A stretch of 64,000 nucleotides of DNA from Lichenostomus cassidix (Eukaryota > Chordata > Aves > Passeriformes > Meliphagidae). Positions within the stretch are counted from its first letter, which is position 1. Each line of letters opens with the position of its first letter. Under the pieces are notes generated by a model that was not told where the DNA came from, ran no database searches, and was given only the letters and a program-made list of their open reading frames with translations. Both the position numbers and the translations under genes were made by a program. Shown piece after piece: positions 48,760 through 60,470 of the stretch. The stretch lies in assembly GCA_008360975.2 (NCBI GenBank), contig CM039182.1, positions 53,208,491 through 53,272,490 of the forward strand. Reading direction: 5' to 3'.

Positions 48760-51520
48760 GGAAGAAACGGATCTGCAGATCTGTCTGCTTGACTTGTGCA
48801 AGTTGGATGAAATTGCTTCAATGAAACACACATAAATGCTCTTAAAATATACTAAGTTTCTCATCCTGATAATTATTAAAGTAAAATTTGTTTCCTTTTT
48901 TTCAAAGCAATATCCTCTTTTTCAATGAAACAAAGACTTCAAAAACATGAATACATGAATGAAACCATTTTATGTACTTTACGTGTATTTCATTTTCCAT
49001 GTTTCCTAGGAAACCTTCAATCCTTGCTACATCCTGCGAGGAAGGGCAACCATGTTTCTCTAATGCATGAAATCATCCAATTCCACACAAAGTTTAGAAA
49101 AATTATTGAAGCAAAATACTGCTCTTTTCTGTAGGAAACTTATGGCAATTAATTTAGAGAAGTAATTTGGACAGCTACCAAATACAGACGGAACAGCAAC
49201 ATCTAGGATTAGTAAGAGCTTTTTACATGTGGTCAATCACAAAAAGCTCCTCTGTTCTTGCTGAAGTCCACAATAGCATTCCTGTGTTCTCTAGCACAAT
49301 CCAAGTCTGCATTACGGTTTGTGCTTCATTTTGTTCTATCAACAGTTTCCTAACTTCCAATATCTACAATATTTTCTCTCTTCACTACTAAACACCTCTT
49401 TAATGGGAGTTAAATGAGTAAGAGAGTTTTTACAGTTTCTTACAGTAGCACCTATGGAAGACACTATACAAAACAAAAGCCACAGAAAATAATTGTTTGG
49501 AAAATTCAAAGAACAGATTATTATCACTTAGTGTACAGTGAATATAGAATTAGTGTTTTCAAAGTGAATTCTATAGTATTTACTCTTTAGTCTGTAAATT
49601 TCTCTGTTACTGTCTAGTCTCTTACTGGTGAATCACTGGGCAAACCACAACAGACAAAATATTAAAATATTTGGAATCAACATGATTGTACTGACAGGTT
49701 TTGCTGATGGATATTTCAACTACTTTAAAAGATGTCACTCACAGTAGATTGTAAGTGGTAGTTTCATAAAATACTGTCCAGAGATTTGTAGGTACCACAA
49801 ATCCACACTGAAAATTCTTTTACATTTCACATACTGTAAATATTGTTACCAGCTTAAGAGAACTATTAATAAACCTTCACCTTTATCCACAAAAATTTGT
49901 GCTAGAGATGAATGGACTTTCTTGTTCCTCTATCAAGATTTGGATGCTGCTTTAAAACCATATATGATTTTTAAGGAACGGCACACCAGACAGAGGGAAG
50001 CACGTCTATCTTTTAACATGTATTTCTTAGAGCTACTGAGTAGTTAATCCAGCACATAACAGAACTAGTTCTTTTTGTATTCAGATCATGCTAAGCTATG
50101 CACATTATAAATATACTACTTTTCCCCAACCTTCCTCTTGTACTTGTTTTATTCAAATACAAGAAGGTATTGTAACTTTTATATTAACTGAAAATCAGCT
50201 AGGTAAACACACATCAGTAAAAGCACATTGAAAATAACAAAAAATTGTATTGATTTTGTTGCTGTTTTTCTTTTAACACAAGGGGATTAAAGAGCTAAAA
50301 ACTGTCAGGTCAAAAAGTTCATTTAAAATCAATAAAAATACCTGCCTTGATTTCAGCAGCCTCATAGTTACATATGTCCTCAGTAAAAAGACAGCAAGCT
50401 TCTTTTCAGAAAGGATCTCGAACTTCACACATGTATGAAAATGCTTAGAGGTTTATTAAACAGTGAGAAAAGCACACAGAGCATACATGTTAGCTTACCC
50501 AGTCCAAAAATCAGATGCTTGAGACATTTTGATCTCTTTCAATTGCACACATAGTAGTAAACATACAACTAATAGCAATTTAAAACAAAACATTTGAAAG
50601 CAAACTGTGGTGATTTGGTAGTTGATGTCCACACAGCTCAACCCTCTATGTACTGATGGTGAGGTAGATGACTGGGGAAAGTTAACCTTACCAGCTGTGC
50701 CACACTGAAGTCAATTGTCTTTCAAACTTGAGAGACCTGTCTTGCTGAAGCTGTAAACAACCAGACGCTCATTCCTGTATTGCTATCAACAGTGACTCCA
50801 GTCAGCAAGATTCTTGGTTTAGAAAAGGAAATGGTGGGGATAAGGAAGGAGACTTACAGAGACTGGGTGTGTCTCAACAAGTGTGAATTTAACAATGCTT
50901 GTCATCAGGCAAATTAAACATCTTACAATACTCTTTCCCCTTTAGCTGCCATTCTCTCCTGTTACTAGGTGGAAACAATTTAGCAACGACTTTATTAACT
51001 AAGGATCAGGTTCCTTTGCATTTCCTTCCTGCTCATTCCTTTTCCCCTCACACTTACATATGTAAATGCAGCTGTAGAGTCAAGAATAAGGGGTTTAAAA
51101 TATAAGTGCTAGGAATAGAAGTTACACTCTGAATCATTTCCAGCCCTAGCACTTCTGAGTCTACAATAATTTAGTTTGAGCCACAGGAGCACAAATCATG
51201 CTGAATTTATGTGTTCTTCTTTATGTGAACTGCTTCACTTTAAAGGCTGAGGGCACGTCTGCTACGCACCTTCCCCCTACGCTCATACAACCCCACACAC
51301 TCTGTTCCATTTACAAGTTAATTTCCCAAAGTACCTTGGAACATGCATTTAGCTGCCCTATCTTAAAATGTATCTACATTACTGAAGTGCATGGTAGGAT
51401 TAATTTTCAAATTCTGGAGTAATTTGAAGAAGAAGGTCAACAAATTAAGCCCCCTTTCTCAAAGCAGCTTCTTTTAAATTATACTACCTTTTTCATCTAT
51501 GAGGCATCTCAAGTTTCATG

Positions 51521-51571
51521 TGCACATTATATATGTACGTCTTAACATATGCATGCATATATACACACATA
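51521..51571. repeat. Alternating purine-pyrimidine stretch
   Basis: ATATATGTACG, ATATGCATGCATATATACACACA and similar units. Mostly alternating purine-pyrimidine. Confidence 0.6.
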
Positions 51572-53544
51572 CAAAATAATCTGCATTGTGTCTGGTACAA
51601 TTGCGTTCTAGTAGAAGCAAAGGCAAAAGTGGAAGGGAGGTGGAGGGGAAACAGAACTACAATTAAAACTTGGTTTTCTTGGACAGATGTACATCTAACT
51701 CACAAACCAGAGGCTTCCACTGGAAACTTAAAAAAACAGAGTGCTCTGTAGTCTGTCAGTTCTCACATGAGCTGTGAGTCTCAGGGGCCTCAGTGGTAGC
51801 CATTGAACTTGACCTCCACCCAGGTAGGGTCATTTTGCATTGACTCTTGGCAAATACACAAGAAAGGAAGGCAGAGGTAATTTGCTTTTGTCAGAGTTCT
51901 GCTGTCTCGTCATTTGGGGAAAATGTAACTTAAATAAAGAGGAAGATACAGAAGGCACTGAAACTCTTTATTTTTTTTAAGCAAAGAGTAGATGTGCAAT
52001 AAGATGAAGCAGGGGAGGGGGGACTGTAGGAAGTGGAGAAAGATGACGGGGACAGGAAAAAAACAGCATAGAAGGAAGAGGACCAGAGATGGGAAACGGC
52101 AACACAAGCAGTAGCAAAACAAGTACAAAATACCCCTTAGGCCCATATTCTCCTTCCCTGTGAATATCTTATGACCCAGTGGTCCTTGCAGCATTTTACT
52201 CATTTCCCCATAGCATATGGAACTGAAAAACTCTCCATGTATCAAGATGGTACTGTTTTCTGTAATTCCCTCCTCTTGCTCCAATGTGAGAGTTGGCTCT
52301 CTTAGAAGCAGCATACCACTCCACAGCAGTTTACCTTCCAGTCAGCTTTATTGAGATCTGACATTCTCTGCAGATGTGAACTTATCCTTCCTTACTTGCT
52401 CTCCCTCTCTACCTTTCATGTGTACCCTACAGAGGAAATTGAGATGTACAGAGAGCAAGCTGGGTTGAAGAGGTAAGGACAGGTGTGCTTCACTCTTCAT
52501 TTCTGTCAGAGAAGAAAGAGGGTGAGAAAATTCTTCCTGAAATGAATGGAGGAATTGACATCTTTCAGAGCTGTATGTCTCAAGCCATGTTCATCCCCAT
52601 CTTGTATTCTCACTCAGTTCAAGACATCTGACATTGATGAATACATCATTTCACACCTTTCTGAAAAGTCTTCTTTTTAATGGTCGATTTCTTCTAAGTG
52701 CTGCATGATCCCTGTTGTTACCTAACTGCCTTGAAATCTGGCATGGTTACCACAAGCGGTGAGTAGAAATATTGATCTAAATTAGAGGTCACTTGAGTCA
52801 AGAATTCCCAAGACACAGCCTTTGGCTTAAAAAACCCCAGCATTCCTTAACATTGACCATTTGTACCAATGTTTCCTTTGGGTACACATCTAGAATAAAA
52901 CTCTGGCCAAAGAGTCTCAGTTGCTTATTTTTTGTTATAGCAAATGAAAGCCATCAAGTGTCTCCACGGTATTCAGAGTTCAGATGCTTTCAAAAATTTC
53001 AGCTCCACACATGAAGCAAATTAAATGTTCGAGACTTCAGGGAGTTACTGACCCTTTCAGTAGGTCTGAACACCTCCTTCAATTCCCATACAAAGCCTGG
53101 AAAATCCTTTTTCTTAAAAGGAGGAGGTAAAGAATCCTTCTTTTTGCATTTAGTAAATGATCAGAAGTTAGAAATTAATTGCAGACAGTTAATTTTGAAA
53201 ACTAAGAAAAATTGGAAAATGTTAAACACAGCTCCGGAATTAGTTCAAAAGGGATAAGAGCAAGGGGACAATGTAGATAGGTCAATGAAAACCTACTCTA
53301 GGTTCTGGTGACACCTCAGTTTATTAGGATTATAACAGCATCAAAGGCTTGAAAAAAGATATATGCATATATCTACTGTGCAACAGCAGTGCTATATGCA
53401 AGCAAGTATAGAGTACGAAGCATCTGCCATACATGCTGATTAAAATACCAGCGACCTAGGGGAAAAAGAAGGATGTATAAACTGAAAATGGCAGCAGGAG
53501 AGTTTGGGGACAAAAGGATTGGGTCATCTTAACAAAAGCACAAC

Positions 53545-53591
53545 TGTACTTCATATGCTAGACTGAGAAAAACCATGTCTAAGAATATTTC
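53545..53591 (+). repeat. Unclassified diverged repeat, copy 1
   Basis: CTGTACTTCATATGCTAGAC and the following 27 bases match 56166-56212 in direct orientation at about 85 percent (seven differences in 47). The family is not recognised. Confidence 0.6.
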
Positions 53592-55690
53592 TTCTAAGCT
53601 GGTCCAGCTCATATCTCCACAAATTCATTTGAGTTGGGCAGCAGTGCACACGTAGTGACTGAATGGAAGGGTCTGCAGGTGTTTTTTCCCAAGTAATGCA
53701 CCTTAGGTTTATATTTTCCATGTGCTGGAAGCTGTAATACTATCAAGCAATCAGTGACTAAATTAAGGTATTTTTCAGTATAGTCCTGTCATTAATATTT
53801 TGTCATTTCCCTTCATTTCTCAAGGGCTGACATTTTTCAGCACTGAGAAACTATTAATTTAATTCTCTAAGTAACTTCAAAAATAAGCCTCATATAATTT
53901 TACAAAAAACTGCATTAGTGAATAAAAGCAAAGTTAGAATGAAATGTGTGTGGAAACATATTCAACTTCCATTAGAATGCCAAAGGTGTTTGTTACATCT
54001 CTGTTTCATAACTGATTGCCAGATGAATTCACAATAATATGACAGAATATTTTGGAAATGTCTACTCCAAATGTGTGCATACATTACAAACTTGAACATA
54101 ATACTCAAAAATTCAGCCTAAATTATAATAATAAAACAGAACACAAACTCCGAGGGAGAAAAAAAAGACATAAAGCAGTAATTGGAAGAGCAATAATATA
54201 ATCTGATTAACTAATAACTACAGATATAAAAACAAATTGGAATTCTGGTAATTCAAAAACAGCTGTTCCTTGAATGTTATCTTCTTATTCAAACATTGCC
54301 CATAGGAAAAAAACAACAACATCCAAAATTAACCAGAAGCAATGAACTATTAAGTAACTGATCCATGGTTGGCAAAACAGCCTTCTCCAAGGTACCAGTG
54401 TATATCAGACTACGCATCAAGAATGTAAGAGCTCACAAGTAGGTTAAAATATAAACTATGCCCTTTCACGGGCTTGTAACTTATAGCAAGGGTGGCCTTT
54501 CCTGTGTTATTAGAATCCATCTGTTACAGGAATAAAGGTAAAAGAAGAGTTCCAAAAGTTAATCAAGAACAGTTGAAACATAATTATTTAAAAATATAAA
54601 GTCACCTGGTACTTCACCAGGGGCAGGACAACTGAAAATGGACAAATAAGAGACAAAAGTACAAGTGCAACCAGAAGAGGCAAACCTACTCTCTCTACAC
54701 TCTTTAAAGACACATGATTCTGGTTCTCAATATCCAAAATATTTGTGGGGTTGAGAGTGGGGGATGTGGATGTGATACTGAAACTCTTTTTCTTGGATGG
54801 AACGGAAAGGGGAGACATGTGACTTTATGCTTCTAAACCCCCCCAGTAAAATTGCCTCAGTGATAGCTGATGCATTTGTTGACAAAGACTCCTACAGGCC
54901 AAGCGTCAACATGATAGTATGACATTTCTTGAATCATTGACAACAGTAAATATACCACCTCTTCTGCTTATCCCCTGAAGGATGAGGTGCTGCTGAAGCC
55001 ACATTAGGGAAGATTTACACAGATTAGTTTTTTCTTCAGTTACAGAAATTTATCATCCTCTCCATTAAACAGAGGAGCACTCCACAGATGTAAGGCCTTC
55101 CCAAACAGAATGAGGAAGACAACTAAGCTATTTTTATCTCTCAAATAAAAGGGTTTTTGAACTTCCTCTTAAAAAAATTGAATCAAGTATTTAATAGGAT
55201 GATTCCCAAACAGAAAAATAAGCACGTCTTTTTGATTTGAAAAGGAATGGCACAGGGAGGATCTGGGGCACAGAGTATCACAATACAGAACCAGCAGTAA
55301 GGGAGTAGCAGCAAGTGGAACTCCCTTGGATACAGAAACACTCAATGAAAACTTTAAAATCCTAGAGCAAAAGCAAATGGTGCTTCAAGCATTTTTTTTC
55401 AGGAGCTACATTCACCCAGGAAAGCAGAAAGCACTGGTTTCACTAAAATTCAAGTTATTGTTAAAATGGTTTCTGAAAGCTTAAATCTGTGATCTGGCTT
55501 CTTTAGTGCACACTGTAGTCTGTGTGCAAAAGGCAGAATATTTAACGTTAGAAAGCTCTTGTGATACCTATTTTAAAAACTAGAGTATCCCAAAAGAGTA
55601 AAACAAAATTTTCACATCATGAGAGCTTGCTATACATTACTATTTGCATTAAGAGAGTAAATGTAGATTCTTCCCTTTTAATTAACTTAC

Positions 55691-55788
55691 CGGGTTGACA
55701 ATATGTCAATAAGTTCTTTTCTGTTCTGGACTCTGAGTGTATTAGTTTTGTATCTGGAATCTTTGCTAACTTCAGGCAAATTCAGGAC
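55691..55788 (-). CDS. SUGCT: SUGCT internal exon (second of three)
   Basis: This exon is 98 bases, entered in phase 0 and left after two bases of a split Arg codon (CG|G). The acceptor is a long T tract ending TTTACATAG and the donor is GTAAGTTAAT, close to the consensus. It encodes [20 protein letters not shown] followed by [12 protein letters not shown] and the first two bases of Arg. This corresponds to the SUGCT segment with the N(S/R)-K/R-YKTN and NRKELI motifs after the conserved CK of the previous exon. Such a helical segment is typical of the C-terminal region of CaiB/BaiF-type CoA-transferases. It lies 4,610 bases of intron downstream of the first exon. The reading frame is intact. 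The match to human SUGCT is from memory and strong. Confidence 0.95.
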
Positions 55789-58700
55789 CTATGTAAAAAA
55801 AAAAATAAGTAAGAAATGTGCTTGATAGGAGATATATGTATAGCTAAAAAAATAATTACTGATCTTTTTTAATTGTTGATTTCCAATAATCACTACTTAT
55901 CATCAATCATTTAATATAGATTAAGAAATAAAAACCTAATTATTAGTCCTTTTTATTTAAAAGCCTCCTGGTTAACATTACTTAACAAATAAAGAAAGGA
56001 GAGAGAAATCAGGCTCAGTATCCAAATCCTTGTTGACAGCTTTCAGGATTAGCCAGGAGGAATTCTTACCATAGAACACTAAAAATGTAAGTTATGACCA
56101 TGAGGTACAATAGATCTGTGGGATTATCCTGCAGTAAATTATATGTAACAGAACACGAAGTACGTCTGTACTTCATACAGTAGACTGAGAAAAGATATGT
56201 CTAAGATTATTTGTTTCCACTTCAGTAATCTCTGTCAAAAAAGAAAAAGTCTTTTTCTATCAAAACTTCATTGGTTTTCTTTATTATTTTTTTCCAAAAT
56301 AATTATTAAAGAAAAGTGGTTGTATAACCCCTAAGAAAGGAGAAACATATCTTTGATGTGTAAATCCCACCTGCCACATTAGAAATTTAAACAACATATG
56401 AAGACAATGTGTACTATACTATAAAGAGTATTATATATGTGGAATGATTCTTAGAATTTTGTAGAGATATTCATTAGAAAAGGCAGCTGTGTGTAAAATC
56501 AATATAATTTACCTATTTGTGCCAAAATTACTTTCTATGGAACATAAATAAACATAATTAAATGTAACTTCTAAATGTAATCAAAAAAATACCCCAATTA
56601 CTTCAGCTACAGAGAAAGGCAGAACAGAATCATATAAAGATACTGTCATATATTCTTAATGTGTTTTTACTCACTAATACACACTAAAGATCAGTTTTTC
56701 TTATGATGAGTCTTACAAACATGCTAAACATGCTACATTTTTTTTAATAGGGTCATTTCTAAGATGCCTTACAAAAAAAAAATACAGCGTCTCAAACCTG
56801 AAGTTCCTATAGCCCATAAGTTCATCTCTGCCTGTTGTCAGAGCACTGATGCTTTAGGAAGAGTTTAAGAACAGGACCAGTAAATACAACACTTCCTTAA
56901 TCATCATCCAAACTCCAGTCCTCTTTTGATTAGGACATTTCTGAGCTGGAGGTGTGTTCAATATATTTAGCAATCATCAATGGATTTATGTGTTATTAAC
57001 ACATTCTGTCACTCTTTGAATCCATATGCCTATGCACTACCACATGTGATACATAAGTTGGTGTCAATCAGTCTGAGATTAGCTTCAAACTTAACTTTCT
57101 ACTAATTCCTCTGACACTGGTTTAGACCAAGGCCACTATTATTTTATGACTCCTGACTTTGCAGGAGTGAATAAGGATACAGCTTCCTCTACAAGTGAAA
57201 AGCTGTTGATTAAATGAAACCATTAGCAAAACAGATCTTCTTTCAACACGTATTTAGAGATATTCAAAACAGATAGTCACCTTTGACGATATTTTCACCT
57301 GTAGTGCCAAAAATCAGCATGCAAACCAAGGTATTTGTAAGTTATGCTAGAACAATTATGATGTTACATAACTTTTCTGCAGATTTTTTATGCAAGGTAA
57401 AAAAACATCAAACTAGCATCTTCCATCAGTACTTAATTCACAGCATATTTTCTTTTTCTTCTGCATTTATATAATCTGTTTATGGAAATTACAACATATC
57501 CTAATTTAGCATTAGACTATAATCTGGCATTAGAAAATACCTAAATATTCCTATCTGGAAGTTTATCAGTGCTATTGGTACCCATTAAAACTATTTTCTT
57601 TTTTTAATACTGCTATTTTTGGAGTTACAAATCACTGCTTTAGAAAAAAAAAAATCCTGCAATGTTGTACAAAGTAACTGATAGTGAATACTTACGTGAG
57701 CTTAAAAAACCAATAAATTAATCAGATAACCATTTGATGAGTTATATGAAAAATGATCATATGGAGTTGCTCACTCTACTGTTTTAATTAATGTTACTGA
57801 TTTCAGTTTTAGTTAATGTCCATCTGTTGTAAAGCTGCACGTCTATATGTGTTCTCAATTTTTTTGTGACTAACAAATGAACACTTGAGAAGTTTTTCAT
57901 TAATGTACCATTCATTTTTCTGCATCATGTTGCCAATGTTATTTTCTTTATTTCACTGTGAACATTTGGAATAAAAATAATTCTGTGCTTGGGGCCTTGT
58001 TCAAGCTCCAAGATGCACACTCAGAGCTCATGCGCTCTGTGTTTTGTCCTGCAACACCAGCAAACCTTTTGTTCTCTCCTTTGCTGCATACAAAATTTCA
58101 GTCTTCCGAAGACTCTCGCTCAGCAGTCCTGTTCAGACCAAATCAGCCACAGGTCAGGATGTGTGTTTTAAAACTTCACCACAATGAAATGCATTTCAGC
58201 CAGCAGTGTTACAAAGTTTTTCTGCAATTATCCAAGTCCTCAAACAAGCTACAGTTAATTGTCATTGATTTTGAAAATGTCACAGTGAATTATTCCACAT
58301 TTTTCTTTCTGCTTGCCTGAAAAGATACAGTTGAAGCAGAATGTTTGCAATTGTTTACAGCTCAAACCAGCTGTTACATCTCTAGACTATGTGTCTTCAG
58401 GGCAACAGCTTCCATACAGCCTGTATTTTCAGCACCAACTCAGCTCAGAAAGATTCTCTAATAGCAATTCCAGCATTTGAATTAGTGGTCTCTCTATTTA
58501 ATAAAATTCACTAGGGTGTTGCAGGCCTTCCTGTAAGAAAGTTCTTTCCCCTTATAGGCTTTCCCTCTTCACAGTGTTTTTAGTCCCAAATCACCTTTGA
58601 CTAAGTACAGCTCACATCTCTAATGGGTATTCACTCCAACATTCCACTGACTTCCACATAATTTCATTTCTGGGCAATGTAACAGCCCAAATCCATACCT

Positions 58701-60398
58701 ACAATAACTTGATAAGGGTAAAAAGTGTTCTTTTTAGAAACAGATATGATAACTGGTGTATAGAAAAATCTAACAAAACTTGAACTATTTTTTCTGCTTT
58801 CTTAATCCCTTTGAAATGTAAGCAATTATAATTTTCCCATGCTCTGTAGCTCTTACTTTCAATTGTAGAAACACTAGAACACATTTATAAGGACTAAAAA
58901 AACCATCAGCTTGCAGACCCTGCAGCCTACAGGGCTAATCATCACACTCAGTTTTGTCCTATAGATTCTGGGGTAACACAAATCATTAAAAAAATGCTTC
59001 ATCTTCTGGGGTTCCATTCACTCGTTAATGATTACAGAGGGAATGAGTAGCAACAAGGCACACTGTAATTGTCTCAGCTGCACCCTAAAGTGAGGTGGAG
59101 TGCATGGCCTAAAGTTTTAGTGCCTGCTAGCTCATAGCAAGGTGTCAGAACTTACTGAGACACATCTTCAGTTCTGTCTTACTCAAGGATGGCAGGATGA
59201 CAAGCATGTGCTAGATAATTCTTCACTTTAGATGATAAAGCACCAAGAAGATATTCACAGCTATGTCCTGGGACACTATGGAAATATTTCCGTTATAACG
59301 AGTCTTTGATAAAATTGAGTTGTGGCAGGTAGACACTTACTCAACTATTAGTCTTCATTCATGTTAAGATAATGACCACTGTAGTGGTCAGACACCTCTA
59401 TCAAGAAAACCCACTGACCAAAGTTTGAGGAGGTTAAGAGCCAATTCAAGAAAGTGAAAGCAGACCCCTCCAGATAGGGAGGAGGGGATATGTACCCCAA
59501 ACAGTACTAAAAGGCAATCAAAACACCACTATCCTCTTACTACGTATTCCAGTTATTAGTGGTGAACATCCACAGAAATGTCTGACATGAACAAATGGAG
59601 GAAATTATTGCTCAGTTTTCTGAGTGTCATTAATTTATGTTAAATATCCAAGTTCCTAGAGAAAAAACACACTGGCCAAAAAAGGTAGAACTGTAATTTT
59701 TAAAAATGTTGTCTAATGTTATACGCAAAACTCTTCTTGTCCCAGTTTACATGTTTCTGGGGTCTTTTGTTTGGAATGTTAATACATTTTACTTAGAATA
59801 ATTTGTTTTTATTTGAAGATTGTTCTTCAACATCACATCTCTGCAACACTCCAAAATCAGCCCACAGTCCTGTAACATTTCTTTTTTAAGAAGTCCACAA
59901 ATTTCTCAGCAAGCCCAGATCAGCACATGGTAGTGCTCAAAAGGACAATACACTTTTGTATTTAAGTAGCACAAGAACAATCCATCCCCTAAGTTTGCTT
60001 TGTTAATACTTTGTTTATCATGTACTTTATGGAGAAACAGTGTCATATTTTCTCCTGAAAAAGACACCAGTGTTACTTACATGAAATTCACCATTCCAAA
60101 ATTGGAAGGTTGTGATGTTGTTCATTGTTTTTTCACTAATCAGATGTGCACAGACTTCAAAAGGGGCTTAGTGCCCACAAGTTTTGGAACAAGTGTGTTC
60201 TGAATCAGGGCTAAAACACAGACTCCATATCAGTCCCCTAGATGATCAGCCAGAACTGCAGTGTTAGAATTTATACTCACCACTTATTTCCATAGAAGAA
60301 AAAGACAAAAATAAGGAGAACAAAGAAGCAATCAACATCTTAATTTTCCTAGTGAGAATGGAAACTATTATATATTTCTGTACTGTCCCCTAACACAC
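55789..60398 (-). other. SUGCT: SUGCT intron between first and second visible exons
   Basis: This is a 4,610-base GT-AG intron on the minus strand. It is AT-rich, with poly-A/T runs. It contains a perfect 8-base inverted repeat with a two-base spacer at 59373-59390 and one member of a diverged direct repeat at 56166-56212. A 120-codon open frame at 57958-58320 on the plus strand resembles nothing I know. I see no recognisable transposon here. Confidence 0.85.
56166..56212 (+). repeat. Unclassified diverged repeat, copy 2
   Basis: CTGTACTTCATACAGTAGAC and the following bases match copy 1 at 53545-53591. The two copies lie in the introns on either side of the SUGCT exon at 55691-55788. Confidence 0.6.
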
Positions 60399-60470
60399 CT
60401 TGCACATAGTGACAAACTGATGATCATTTCCAGCTCCCACCACGATGTAGCCATCCTTGGTCTTAAAGGC
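60399..60470 (-). CDS. SUGCT: SUGCT internal exon (first of three in this window)
   Basis: This exon is 72 bases, 24 complete codons, in phase 0 at both ends. Read on the minus strand it follows a pyrimidine-rich acceptor ending TTCTTCCAG and is followed by donor GTGTGTTAG. It encodes AFKTKDGYIVVGAGNDHQF followed by VTMCK. I recognise this as the conserved family III CoA-transferase segment of succinyl-CoA:glutarate CoA-transferase; human SUGCT has a nearly identical AFKTKDGYIVVGAG stretch. The enzyme is mitochondrial and moves CoA from succinyl-CoA to glutarate, forming glutaryl-CoA in lysine and tryptophan breakdown; human loss causes glutaric aciduria type III. The exon joins in frame to the one at 55691-55788. 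The catalytic Asp of the family and the mitochondrial targeting peptide lie in earlier exons outside the window. Seen: splice sites and reading frame. From family knowledge: identity and function. Confidence 0.95.

Larger units (their letters stand above)
44631..55690 (-). other. SUGCT: SUGCT intron between second and third visible exons
   Basis: This is an 11,060-base GT-AG intron. It is mostly unassigned AT-rich sequence. It holds a run of 19 A at 48741-48759, an alternating purine-pyrimidine TA/CA-rich stretch near 51521-51571, and a diverged repeat copy at 53545-53591. A 134-codon open frame at 51910-52314 on the minus strand is rich in Leu, Cys and Phe and is unlike any family I know. 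I found no recognisable LINE, SINE or LTR. Confidence 0.8.

Noticed and set aside
48700..48800. Processed pseudogene tail at the A19 run
   Set aside because: No coding-like sequence precedes the run and no target duplication was seen.
51910..52314. 134-codon open frame on the minus strand, hydrophobic second half
   Set aside because: It is the longest frame not inside a transposon, but the hydrophobic part comes from a biased purine-rich plus strand (poly-T/C on the minus). No known family. It could be part of a non-coding transcript, which sequence alone cannot show.
57958..58320. 120-codon open frame on the plus strand
   Set aside because: No family recognised, antisense to a SUGCT intron, and no supporting promoter or splice signals.
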